Assembly: GCA_018266835.1 (NCBI GenBank)
Contig: JAFDZP010000001.1
Span: 1 to 64,000 of the forward strand
From: Bacteroidota bacterium
GTDB lineage: Bacteria; Bacteroidota; Ignavibacteria; Tepidaquicellales; Tepidaquicellaceae
DNA: 64,000 bases
Reading direction: 5' to 3'
The translations under genes were made by a program, and so were the position numbers. The notes beneath the pieces were generated by a model that did no database searches, had not been told where the DNA came from, and saw only the letters and a program-made list of their open reading frames with translations. Shown piece after piece: positions 18,724-26,377 of this stretch. Position 1 is the stretch's first letter. Every line of letters begins with the position of its first letter.

Positions 18724-20001
18724 ATGAAAAAAATTCTAATTACCTCCCTCTTTATTTTTACTTTTATATTAAATTCCCTCAATGCACAATGGGTTCAGCA
18801 AACTAGCGGAACAACGGCATTATTAAAATCAGTCTCTGCAGTCAGTGACCAGATCTGCTGGGCAAGCGGCGCAGGTGTCGTTCTCAGAACAACGGATGGC
18901 GGCGCAACATGGATTAATGCCCTGGGAAACATTGCCTCAACCTTCGGTGGCTCAAACATCTGGGGCGTTGACGGACAAACTGCTTTAGTTACAGGTACAA
19001 TTTCCGGAAACGCATTTGTTTACAGAACATCTAACGGCGGTACATCATGGTCTCAGGTATTTACACAAACCGGAGGCTTCATTAATTCAGTTCAGCTTAC
19101 AGGAGGATTAAACGGTTACATGATGGGTGACCCCGTTGGTAACAGATGGTCACTCTGGAATACAGGTACAATCGGTTTAAGCTGGGACTCAACCGGCATC
19201 AGACTTGACGGTACAGGCGAAGCCAGCTGGAACAACGGCATGATGATATCCGGTTCAAAAATGTGGTTCGTTACAAATACAGCAACAGGCAAAATTTATT
19301 ATTCAACAAATTCAGGAACAACTTTTACAGCTCAACAAACAGGTGCAACATCTGCTACCTTTGGAGCAATCTGGTTTAACTATCCGTTTCAGGGATTAGC
19401 AAGCTCTAATGGCTCACTTTTCTCAACATCAAACAGCGGAACGACTTGGACTGTAGTTTCTAATGCTCCGGGCGGAACCGCTAACATTGGCGGCATCACC
19501 GGCAAAAATTTAAAATGGTGGTTTACAAGAAACACTGCCAGCACAAGTATTTATACTTCCGGGGATAACGGGACAACATGGTCATCACAAACCTGCCCGA
19601 GCGGAGCTTACTCACATATTTCTATGGGAAGACTTTCCACCGGCGGCACTGCAAATATATGGGCAGTCGGAGATGCAGGAAAAATAATTTTCCTTTCGGG
19701 AGTAGTTGGTGTAGAGCCAATTAACTCACAAATGCCTTCCAAATATTTATTGGAACAGAATTATCCTAATCCATTTAATCCTCAGACAAATATAAATTTT
19801 TCAATTCCGAAAAATACATTTGTAAAACTTAAAGTATTCAATACAACAGGTAAACTTATTTCTGAACTTGTTAACGAATACGAAACTGCAGGCAATTACT
19901 CAGTCAAATTTGACGGAAGCGATTTAAGCAGCGGAATTTATTTTTACACAATTGAATCAGAAGGATTTAGAGAAACAAAATCAATGATGCTGATAAAGTA
20001 A
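18724..20001 (+). CDS. Secreted YCF48/Asp-box-like protein with T9SS sorting domain
   Basis: The 425-residue product has a signal peptide ending near LNAQ, then a propeller of repeats carrying Asp-box-like motifs (TTDGGATW, TSNGGTSW, STNSGTTF, TSNSGTTW, SGDNGTTW). This layout matches YCF48-type and sialidase-like beta-propellers used as extracellular binding domains. The last 85 residues are a T9SS sorting domain (QNYPNPFNPQTNI to KSMMLIK). It is probably secreted or surface-attached; no enzymatic residues can be named. A terminator follows. Confidence 0.87.
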   Translation: MKKILITSLFIFTFILNSLNAQWVQQTSGTTALLKSVSAVSDQICWASGAGVVLRTTDGGATWINALGNIASTFGGSNIWGVDGQTALVTGTISGNAFVYRTSNGGTSWSQVFTQTGGFINSVQLTGGLNGYMMGDPVGNRWSLWNTGTIGLSWDSTGIRLDGTGEASWNNGMMISGSKMWFVTNTATGKIYYSTNSGTTFTAQQTGATSATFGAIWFNYPFQGLASSNGSLFSTSNSGTTWTVVSNAPGGTANIGGITGKNLKWWFTRNTASTSIYTSGDNGTTWSSQTCPSGAYSHISMGRLSTGGTANIWAVGDAGKIIFLSGVVGVEPINSQMPSKYLLEQNYPNPFNPQTNINFSIPKNTFVKLKVFNTTGKLISELVNEYETAGNYSVKFDGSDLSSGIYFYTIESEGFRETKSMMLIK

Positions 20002-20034
20002 TTTCTAATTTGTCGTTAAATTTCCCTATTATAC

Positions 20035-20069
20035 AAGGCGGCGGAGTTTCTACCCCGTCGCTTTTTGTT
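20035..20069 (+). terminator. Terminator after the YCF48-like gene
   Basis: GCGGCGG (20038-20044) pairs with CCGTCGC (20055-20061) including one G-T pair, followed by TTTTTGTTTTT. Confidence 0.75.
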
Positions 20070-20141
20070 TTTAATTGAAACTTTTTTCCTTTCATCACTA
20101 TTAAGTTTTTAAGATATTGTTCTTAACTAAACATTGTTAAA

Positions 20142-20714
20142 ATGAAAAACCTAGTATTAATCCTCTTCTCTATTTTTTTACTGAGCACTGTTTCAAATGC
20201 TCAGACAAAAACATCTACTTCTGATACATCAAAATCCAAAGGGACGATAAAAAGAACCGTAACGGCAATTGCTGTAATTTCCGGTAACACATACGATGGA
20301 ATTACCGGCGTTATCCGTTTCACAAGATTGAAAAAAGGCGTCCGCATTTCAGGTGAACTTTATGGTTTGACTCCCGGTAAACACGGATTCCACATTCATG
20401 AAAAAGGATTATGTGACCGTCCTGACTTTTCAACTGCGGGCGGACATTTTAATCCGGGCGGTATGAAACACGGAAGCACGCATTCCGAGCAAAGACATGA
20501 AGGTGACTTCGGAAATATAATTGCAGATGACTACGGTGTAGCAAAGTTTACTTTTACTGACTATACATTAAGCTTTAAAGGAACTAACAGCATTATTGGT
20601 AAAGCTGCTATTATACATGAAAAAGAAGATGATTTAAAAACTGACCCGAGCGGTAACTCAGGCAGCAGAATAGGTTGCGGAGTTATACAATTAAATACCT
20701 ATAGAAGACACTGA
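20142..20714 (+). CDS. sodC: Exported Cu/Zn superoxide dismutase
   Basis: The 190-residue protein converts superoxide to peroxide and oxygen outside the cytoplasm; a signal peptide ends near residue 20 (SNAQ). All metal ligands are visible: His84, His86, His102 and His159 for copper, and His102, His110, His119 and Asp122 for zinc. Cys91 and Cys179 can form the structural disulfide, and Arg176 is the active-site arginine. Spacings match the family exactly except for the longer loop before His102 that is usual in bacterial SodC. It is flanked by terminators, so it is a single-gene unit. Confidence 0.95.
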   Translation: MKNLVLILFSIFLLSTVSNAQTKTSTSDTSKSKGTIKRTVTAIAVISGNTYDGITGVIRFTRLKKGVRISGELYGLTPGKHGFHIHEKGLCDRPDFSTAGGHFNPGGMKHGSTHSEQRHEGDFGNIIADDYGVAKFTFTDYTLSFKGTNSIIGKAAIIHEKEDDLKTDPSGNSGSRIGCGVIQLNTYRRH

Positions 20715-20754
20715 TAGATTTCAGATTTCAGATTTTAAATGTTATTAAAGAAAG

Positions 20755-20790
20755 ACCCTTGTATATTTTTCATACAAGGGTTTTCTTTTT
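20755..20790 (+). terminator. Terminator between sodC and the convergent beta-helix gene
   Basis: ACCCTTGTAT at 20755-20764 pairs with ATACAAGGGT at 20772-20781 and is followed by TTTCTTTTT; A-rich bases on the other side may let it serve both strands. Confidence 0.85.
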
Positions 20791-20822
20791 ACAGCAATTA
20801 TAGAAATGAAAATTATTTAAAA

Positions 20823-22283
20823 TTATTTTATAAGAAGCATGGTCTTTGTTATAGACTCAGTTCCGCTAGTTAATTTATAAAAATATGTACCGCTTGCAAG
20901 TCCGTAACTTCCTGCATCAAAATTTATTGAGTAACTTCCTTGTGTTTGCACTCTGTTTACCAATTCAGTAACTTCTTTCCCTGTAGAATTGTAAATTTTC
21001 AGTGATACAAAACTTGCGCTTTTAATATCGTAACTGATTTTAGTTGTTGGATTAAAAGGGTTCGGGAAGTTCTGCTTTAACTGAAATGAACTTACTAAAG
21101 AAACAGGTTCCTGTACGCCTACCATAGTATTTGCAATTAATTTACTTAAAGGACCGCCGTATGCACCCATATCATTTATCAGAGTTCCTCTTGCTGGGAA
21201 TTTAGCCTGTCCGGGTGTTGAGCTTTCAGGATCGTTAAATGCTGCGCCTGGATTTCCTGCATCTATACATGGCGATGAAGCAGAAATTAAATAATTTGTT
21301 GAATCAAACTGCGGTGCTGATGTTATATTTCCTGTTCCTGTATAACCATCCTGTACACATGAATACGTAACTGCAGCAGTGCCTGAAAACCCGTCTGCAA
21401 TCTGTTTTAAAGTAATCGAACTCACTGTAGCAGTGTTGCCCCAGACAATATTATTTCTTATAGTAGTTGGTACAGCATTTACTAAAATCCCGCCTCCTTG
21501 TCCTGCAACTGATGAGCCGGCTCCGGCAGATGAATTATTTACTATTGTATTGTTTTCTACTATAGAAATTGTGGTGCTGTTGCCATTTGTCCATACACCT
21601 CCGCCTCCATAAGTCGGAGTTGAAGCAACTGCCTGATAAACTCTGTTATTAAAAATCACATTATTCTTTAATTGGGAATTGCTGTAATTAAGCACAACTC
21701 CTCCGCCGTACATTCCTTCGTTATTGAAAATAATGTTGTTCAGAATTTTAGCACGTCCGTCTCCCATTCTAATTCCGCCGCCGCCTGTGCTTGCAATGCC
21801 TGATGGTCTTCTTATTACCTGATTATTTTTTATGATATTGAACTGTACCGTTGCGCGGGTGTATTGCATGAGTATTCCTCCGCCTTCGCAGTATCGGCCA
21901 GCGCCATGTTCATCCTGCCAGAAAGTCCCTTGACCGCCTGTGATAGTAAATCCCTGAAGAACAGCTAAGGAATCATTGTTTGAGGAAACAATGCGTACTA
22001 CACTTGCAGAATCGGAATTGAGAGGGATGCTTCCGTTTATAATTGTATTGGATATTAATGATAAATTAAATGTCTGATAAAAAGTTGAAGTTACTACTAT
22101 GTTCTTTCCTCTGAGATGGATGTTCTCAAAGTAAGTCCCGGGAGCTACTAAAACCGTATCACCGTCAACTGCAGCGTTAATGCCGGCCTGAATTGTTACG
22201 TATTGTGAAGGGACATTTTTTATTGCAGCATGTAATGAGGGTAACAATGCAATCAATAAAAGAACTGTAAATATTTTTTTCAT
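20823..22283 (-). CDS. Secreted right-handed parallel beta-helix protein with T9SS sorting domain
   Basis: The 486 residues start with a signal peptide (LPSLHA) and then the DUF1565-like entry IQAGINAAVDGDTVLVAPGT, typical of parallel beta-helix proteins. Many N-N-x-I rungs follow (IIKNNQVI, ILNNIIFNN, QLKNNVIFNN, IVENNTIVNN, TIRNNIVWGN). The last 90 residues are a T9SS sorting domain (QNFPNPFNPTTKI to KTMLLIK). Such folds bind or cleave polysaccharides, but no catalytic residues can be assigned. It starts 18 bases after the ECF sigma gene on the same strand, so the two are probably co-transcribed. Confidence 0.87.
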   Translation of the reverse strand: MKKIFTVLLLIALLPSLHAAIKNVPSQYVTIQAGINAAVDGDTVLVAPGTYFENIHLRGKNIVVTSTFYQTFNLSLISNTIINGSIPLNSDSASVVRIVSSNNDSLAVLQGFTITGGQGTFWQDEHGAGRYCEGGGILMQYTRATVQFNIIKNNQVIRRPSGIASTGGGGIRMGDGRAKILNNIIFNNEGMYGGGVVLNYSNSQLKNNVIFNNRVYQAVASTPTYGGGGVWTNGNSTTISIVENNTIVNNSSAGAGSSVAGQGGGILVNAVPTTIRNNIVWGNTATVSSITLKQIADGFSGTAAVTYSCVQDGYTGTGNITSAPQFDSTNYLISASSPCIDAGNPGAAFNDPESSTPGQAKFPARGTLINDMGAYGGPLSKLIANTMVGVQEPVSLVSSFQLKQNFPNPFNPTTKISYDIKSASFVSLKIYNSTGKEVTELVNRVQTQGSYSINFDAGSYGLASGTYFYKLTSGTESITKTMLLIK

Positions 22284-22301
22284 TATTTGTTAAGTGATGA
22301 T

Positions 22302-23195
22302 TTAATTCGCGTTAAATATATTTAAGAATCTCTCGCTTTCTAAAATTTTTCTTAGTGATAGAATAAAGTCAGGGGATTTTTCAAACGGATGAGTTCTGAA
22401 TAAATCGTTACATTCATTATCAAGAACGCTTACAAGCTCCTGTACTTTTTCACCGGCCATTTTATCCATTTTAAAATAATAGCTTCGTGTGAATTTCAGA
22501 TTATTAGGATTCACATAACCAATGTTAATAAGAGCTTTTGTTTTTTTACTGCATCTGCATGGATTTTCTTTATTAACCAGACCGCATTTATTGTTCATAA
22601 AATTGTGAAGGTCTCTTCTTGCGCGTGAAAGTTTCTGTCTGAAATTATCTTTTGAGATTTCCATTATTTCGCTTCCTACTGTATCGGATATTTGCATCAG
22701 TCCTCCAAGTGTATATACCAGTCGCTGCTCTCTGTCTAAACACAGAAGCATTCCGAACATGCAGGATATCTTAACTTCCTCAACAAGAATTTTAGAGTCG
22801 ACAGGGTAGCTTGTGTTATCGGGAAAATCGGAGTCAGGGCAGTTATCAATATTTTTAGCATATTGTGTGAAGTTATTTGCATGCTGCATTTCACCCATGC
22901 TTTTTTTCATGTTGAGGACATGGTTGACTACAATTCTGTATGCCCAAGTCCTGAAGCTGCTTCTGCCTTCAAAGCTGCCGAGCTTTGTAATGATTTTTAT
23001 AAGGACTTCCTGAGTCACATCTTTAGCCTCATCGGGATTGAATACCATCCTTAAAGCAATATTATAGATATAATCCTGATGTTTCTTTATCAGCTTTTCA
23101 AGCGAGGGTTTATCTCCCGATACAGAAAGCGCGACAAGCTCGCTATCGGAAGTATCGCCTTTGTATTTATCTGAAAGTATGTTTTGCGGTTCCAT
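22302..23195 (-). CDS. ECF-type sigma-70 factor with C-terminal extension
   Basis: The 297-residue protein has sigma region 2 (about residues 31-97: YIYNIALRMVFNPDEAKDVTQEV, then SFRTWAYRIVVNHVLNMKK) and region 4 (about 150-200, with SKDNFRQKLSRARRDL as the DNA-binding helix). ECF factors are normally near 180-200 residues; here about 95 more follow, beginning with a cysteine motif C204-x8-C213-x-C215 (NPCRC). The extension may sense a signal or replace an anti-sigma factor; that is inference. No anti-sigma gene is adjacent. The next gene, 18 bases on, encodes a T9SS-sorted beta-helix protein. The conserved box at 23268-23283 lies about 75 bases upstream of the start and is a candidate control site. 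Confidence 0.9.
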   Translation of the reverse strand: MEPQNILSDKYKGDTSDSELVALSVSGDKPSLEKLIKKHQDYIYNIALRMVFNPDEAKDVTQEVLIKIITKLGSFEGRSSFRTWAYRIVVNHVLNMKKSMGEMQHANNFTQYAKNIDNCPDSDFPDNTSYPVDSKILVEEVKISCMFGMLLCLDREQRLVYTLGGLMQISDTVGSEIMEISKDNFRQKLSRARRDLHNFMNNKCGLVNKENPCRCSKKTKALINIGYVNPNNLKFTRSYYFKMDKMAGEKVQELVSVLDNECNDLFRTHPFEKSPDFILSLRKILESERFLNIFNAN

Positions 23196-23267
23196 ATTGT
23201 GTTAGACGGTTAAAAATTGAAAGTGTGACAACATTAGTATAAAGTAGCAGGTATAAAGTAAAAAGTA

Positions 23268-23283
23268 ACATTATTGTTACATT
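23268..23283 (+). promoter_or_regulatory. Conserved box A, copy 1 (ACATTATTGTTACATT)
   Basis: The core ACATTATTGTnACATT occurs here, at 23745-23760 and, inverted, at 57773-57788; only the n position changes (T, C, A). This copy extends to a perfect dyad GTAACA-TTAT-TGTTAC at 23265-23280. It lies upstream of the sigma gene and at the left border of the tandem-repeat region. Role unknown: operator or part of a dispersed repeat. Confidence 0.5.
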
Positions 23284-23320
23284 CCGGTGGTCCATTGTTG
23301 TTTTTACAATATTGCTCATT

Positions 23321-23575
23321 TTATTTTTCGAAATTTGACGGGGTTTTGACGGATTTTGGAGAAAAATTTATCCCCATTAAATTTAATCTATTTTCAAAGT
23401 ATTTAAATTTGATAAAATTATTTTTCAAAATTGATGGTTTTTTGACGGATTTTGGAGAAAAATTTATCCCCATCAAAAATAATCTATTTTCAAAGTATTT
23501 AAATTTGATAAAATTATTTTTCAAAATTGATGGGTTTTTGACGGATTTTGGAGAAAAATTTATCCCTATCAAAAA
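23321..23575. repeat. 96-bp direct tandem repeat, about 2.6 units
   Basis: The sequence GACGGATTTTGGAGAAAAAT recurs at 23348, 23444 and 23540, exactly 96 bases apart. Unit 1 (from about 23321) is slightly diverged with one indel, unit 2 (23418-23513) and the partial unit 3 (23514-23575) are almost identical. Because 96 is a multiple of three, open frames run through it on both strands (about 111-130 codons). They have no start context or family match, and I do not call them genes. A shortened relative follows at 23676-23710. Confidence 0.85.
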
Positions 23576-23592
23576 TAGAACAAAATTTCCCT

Positions 23593-23649
23593 GTCTCCCA
23601 AACCCCCGTTTGGGAGACATCTTCCGTCCCAAACAGGGGTTTAGGACGG
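23593..23649. repeat. Two adjacent palindromes with the TCCCAAAC core
   Basis: Hairpin 1: GTCTCCCAAAC at 23593-23603 with GTTTGGGAGAC at 23608-23618, a perfect 11-bp stem around CCCC. Hairpin 2: CCGTCCCAAAC at 23624-23634 with GTTTAGGACGG at 23639-23649, one mismatch. The same core recurs in a palindrome at 25226-25253. These look like REP-type dispersed elements. Confidence 0.65.
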
Positions 23650-23675
23650 AGAGCAAAAGTAAGTGACAAAAATCT

Positions 23676-23710
23676 TTTCAAAATTGATGAATTTTTGACG
23701 GGTTTTCCTG
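23676..23710. repeat. Diverged fragment of the 96-bp repeat
   Basis: TTTTCAAAATTGATGA followed by TTTTTGACGGGTTTT matches the start of the 96-bp unit, separated from the main array by the two palindromes. It suggests that the array was once longer or that the palindromes were inserted into it. Confidence 0.6.
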
Positions 23711-23744
23711 CAAAATAAAATTCTCTCTTCAATATAAAAAAGAT

Positions 23745-23760
23745 ACATTATTGTCACATT
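23745..23760 (+). promoter_or_regulatory. Conserved box A, copy 2 (ACATTATTGTCACATT)
   Basis: Second copy of the box at 23268, now at the right border of the repeat region, about 210 bases before the thiolase start. It shares the flank TTTTTG with the inverted copy near 57773. Confidence 0.45.
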
Positions 23761-23835
23761 TTTGGTATTTGAAACAAACAATCCTACTCACTTTTAAAAT
23801 TAATATATTTTATTCAGATATAAAAGAAATTCCTC

Positions 23836-23847
23836 CCTATTAGTAGG
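23836..23847 (+). promoter_or_regulatory. Conserved box B, copy 1 (CCTATTAGTAGG)
   Basis: A 12-base sequence with CCTA/TAGG arms, embedded in TCCCTATTAGTAGGTA and followed by TAGGGAA. It recurs identically at 57954-57965, and as CCCTATTAGTGG in inverted orientation at 57568-57580. It lies about 125 bases upstream of the thiolase gene. Confidence 0.45.
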
Positions 23848-23971
23848 TATAGGGAATTTTTTCCCCCCCATTACCATCCGGATTAAATTCAGTGAAAAAC
23901 TTATCTGTTTATAAACTTTAATAAATTGAGTAAATTGAAAGTTATTACAAAAATTAACTTATCAGAATTAA

Positions 23972-25177
23972 ATGAAAGAAGTATATATTGTTGACGGACT
24001 ACGCACACCTATCGGAAAATACGGCGGAACATTAAAGGATACGAGACCGGATGACATGATGGCTTTATTAATGAAAGAGCTTGTAAAAAGAAATTTTGAA
24101 TATAAAGGAATTCAAAAAGAAGAAATAGAAGATGCTATAATCGGAAACGCAAACGGCGCAGGCGAAGAGAACAGAAACATTGCGCGTATGTGCGTGCTGC
24201 TCGCAGGACTTCCGTTGACAGTAGGCGGAGTTACAGTGAATAGGCTTTGCGGCTCAGGCATGCAGGCATATCTTGATGCTGTAAGAGCAATAAGAAACGG
24301 CGATGGAGATTGTTATTTAGCAGGCGGAGTTGAATCAATGACCCGCGCTCCTTTTGTAATGGCAAAAGCAACTGAACCGTTCTCAAGAAAAGTTGACGTA
24401 TTCGATACTACTATCGGCTGGAGATTCACAAATCCTTTGCTTGCAAAAATGCATCATCCGTTTTCTATGGGTGAAACAGCAGAGAACGTTGCAGAGAAAT
24501 ATAAAATCACAAGAGAGAGACAGGATGAGTTTTCATACAAATCACAGATGAAAGCTAAAGCGGCAATTGAAACAGGGAAGTTTAATAATGAAATTCTACC
24601 AGTTGAAATAAAATCAAAGAAAGATGTTGTAATATTTAATACTGATGAGTTCCCGAGATTCGATACCACAATAGAGAAGCTTGCTAAGCTGAAACCGGCA
24701 TTCAGAGAAGGCGGAACTGTTACAGCAGGAAATTCCAGCGGGGTAAATGACGGAGCGAGCTTACTTTTAATATGCTCGGAAGATTTTGTAAAGAAGCATA
24801 ATTTAAAGCCAAGAGCAAGATTTGTATCAGGCGCAGTTGCAGGAGTTGATCCTGCATGTATGGGTATCGGTCCCGTACCTGCAACAGTTAAAGCGCTATC
24901 GAGAGCTAACTTGAAAGTTGATGACTTAGATTTAATTGAACTGAACGAAGCATTCGCTGCGCAGTCACTTGCAGTAATAGATGAACTTATGCTTGATGAA
25001 AGCAAAATTAATGTTAACGGCGGAGCTATTGCATTAGGCCATCCGTTAGGCAGCAGCGGCTCAAGAATTTTACTGACACTTCTGAATGAAATGGAAAAGA
25101 GAAATAAAAGATACGGACTTGCCACTATGTGTATTGGAGTTGGACAGGGAATAGCTAGTATTATCGAAAGAATTTAA
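23972..25177 (+). CDS. Thiolase (acetyl-CoA C-acyltransferase, PcaF/FadA-like)
   Basis: The 401-residue enzyme has the full thiolase active site: acyl-accepting Cys93 in NRLCGSGMQ, NEAFAAQS, His357 in GHPLGSSGSR and Cys387 in CIGVGQG. The N-terminal half (GEENRNIARM, FDTTIGWRFTNPL) resembles 3-oxoadipyl-CoA thiolases such as PcaF/PaaJ, but those motifs also occur in beta-oxidation thiolases. No other aromatic-degradation or beta-oxidation gene is adjacent, so the pathway stays open: fatty-acid oxidation or acetoacetyl-CoA metabolism are equally plausible. Confidence 0.92.
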   Translation: MKEVYIVDGLRTPIGKYGGTLKDTRPDDMMALLMKELVKRNFEYKGIQKEEIEDAIIGNANGAGEENRNIARMCVLLAGLPLTVGGVTVNRLCGSGMQAYLDAVRAIRNGDGDCYLAGGVESMTRAPFVMAKATEPFSRKVDVFDTTIGWRFTNPLLAKMHHPFSMGETAENVAEKYKITRERQDEFSYKSQMKAKAAIETGKFNNEILPVEIKSKKDVVIFNTDEFPRFDTTIEKLAKLKPAFREGGTVTAGNSSGVNDGASLLLICSEDFVKKHNLKPRARFVSGAVAGVDPACMGIGPVPATVKALSRANLKVDDLDLIELNEAFAAQSLAVIDELMLDESKINVNGGAIALGHPLGSSGSRILLTLLNEMEKRNKRYGLATMCIGVGQGIASIIERI

Positions 25178-25189
25178 TTCTGAATTCAG

Positions 25190-25253
25190 GTTGTTGGTCA
25201 GGAGACCAACAACGGCAACTTTTTCTGCTTCCCAAACCCCTGTTTGGGAAGCA
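25190..25253. repeat. Double-hairpin element before pgsA
   Basis: Two perfect stems stand side by side. GTTGTTGGTC at 25190-25199 pairs with 25204-25213 around AGGA, followed by GGCAACTTTTT. TGCTTCCCAAAC at 25226-25237 pairs with GTTTGGGAAGCA at 25242-25253 around CCCT. The second shares its core with the palindromes at 23593-23649. The first could also terminate thiolase transcription. The second ends 20 bases before the pgsA start. Confidence 0.65.
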
Positions 25254-25273
25254 AAATCACAATTCAAATAAAG

Positions 25274-25837
25274 GTGACACTGCCAAATCAATTATCGGTT
25301 TTAAGAATAATTCTTGCTCCACTCTTTCTGTATTTTTTTCTTTCAGATAATTTGTTGTTGAAAAAAATCTCAGTAGGTGTCTATCTTATTGCAACGATAA
25401 CTGACTGGTACGACGGCTGGCATGCGCGCAAATTCGGAGTGGTAACAAAAACCGGAATTTTTCTTGACCCTCTTGCAGATAAAATTCTCACTTCCTGCGC
25501 GTTCATCGGATTTTTTCTGATAGGTATGATGCCTCTCTGGATGGTGATTATTATTGTGGTTCGCGATATAGTGATTACACTGATGCGTTCATATTCTGAA
25601 ATGAACGGCAAAACTTTACCAACTTCCTACATAGCAAAAGTGAAGACATTCGTACAGATGACGTATATATTTGCAATTCTTGTTTTATTTTTCTGGAGCA
25701 TATCAACAAAAGATTTAACTATTAGTGTTGATATTGGTGTGTTCCTCCTCTCTCCATACAATTATTTTTTAATGGCATTAGTCACATTCCTAACTGTATA
25801 TACAGGCATCACATATTTTTTTGAAAAGAAATCTTAA
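25274..25837 (+). CDS. pgsA: CDP-diacylglycerol--glycerol-3-phosphate 3-phosphatidyltransferase
   Basis: PgsA makes phosphatidylglycerophosphate in the inner membrane. The CDP-alcohol phosphotransferase motif DGx2ARx8Gx3Dx3D is visible as DGWHARKFG followed by G..LDPLAD, within a protein of about five membrane segments. I choose the GTG at 25274, which gives the family N-terminus (M/V)TLPNQLSVLRI and 187 residues and is preceded by AAAG. The frame also opens at a TTG at 25244 inside the palindrome, which is less likely. The pgpA gene for the next step follows after 12 bases. Confidence 0.92.
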   Translation: MTLPNQLSVLRIILAPLFLYFFLSDNLLLKKISVGVYLIATITDWYDGWHARKFGVVTKTGIFLDPLADKILTSCAFIGFFLIGMMPLWMVIIIVVRDIVITLMRSYSEMNGKTLPTSYIAKVKTFVQMTYIFAILVLFFWSISTKDLTISVDIGVFLLSPYNYFLMALVTFLTVYTGITYFFEKKS

Positions 25838-25849
25838 CCCTGTTTAAAT

Positions 25850-26374
25850 ATGAGATTTGTAAAAACTAAAGAGATTGTAAATCCCGATTTCAAAGTCGAT
25901 TTTTTCAGTAAACTGATTGCAAGCTGGTTCTTCACAGGATATTTCCCAAAGGGTTCGGGCACTGTCGGCAGTCTTGCTGCATTTGTTATATTTCTTTTTC
26001 CGTCTATGAATGACCCTTACATGCTCAGTATTGCCTTCCTTATTGTTTTTATTTTGGGAACGTATGCAACAATTCCTATGATGAAACGTTATGGAAATGA
26101 CCCCTCGACAGTAGTTGTTGACGAAGTGGTAGGGCAGTGGTTTACAATTATGATAGTAATGGCTGCAGGATACTGGAAGCTGAATTTTATATGCTGCGCT
26201 GTAACTTTTATAGGATTCAGAGGTTTTGATATATTGAAGCTTCAGCCTGCCAAATATTTCGATAGAAAACACACTGCTTTAGGTGTAATGCTTGATGACG
26301 TTATGGCTGCTATTTACGGCGGTGTTGCTTCAATCTTTGCAATTATTTTACTACAAAGATTATTAAATTTATAA
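25850..26374 (+). CDS. pgpA: Phosphatidylglycerophosphatase A
   Basis: PgpA removes the phosphate from phosphatidylglycerophosphate to give phosphatidylglycerol. The 174 residues show the family signatures: FFTGYFPKGSGTVGSL, VVDEVVGQW, GFRGFDILKLQPAKYFDR and GVMLDDVMAAIYGG, with four membrane segments. The acidic DE and DD residues are the likely metal-binding catalytic positions. It follows pgsA directly, so two consecutive steps are encoded together, and cinA begins four bases later. Confidence 0.94.
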   Translation: MRFVKTKEIVNPDFKVDFFSKLIASWFFTGYFPKGSGTVGSLAAFVIFLFPSMNDPYMLSIAFLIVFILGTYATIPMMKRYGNDPSTVVVDEVVGQWFTIMIVMAAGYWKLNFICCAVTFIGFRGFDILKLQPAKYFDRKHTALGVMLDDVMAAIYGGVASIFAIILLQRLLNL

Positions 26375-26377
26375 TAA

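Noticed and set aside
23321-23575. Possible CRISPR array
   Set aside because: The whole 96-base unit is repeated without alternating unique spacers, there are only about 2.6 units, and no cas gene is near.
23274-23666. Open frames of 130 (plus) and 111 (minus) residues across the tandem repeat
   Set aside because: Both arise because the 96-base period keeps every frame open; no signal peptide, family match or plausible ribosome site is seen, and the translations are simply repeats.
24454-25125. 223-residue minus-strand frame opposite the thiolase
   Set aside because: It is a shadow of the well-conserved thiolase, whose active-site residues fix the reading frame.
25244-25273. TTG start of pgsA at 25244
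   Set aside because: It lies within the palindrome arm; the GTG at 25274 gives the family N-terminus.
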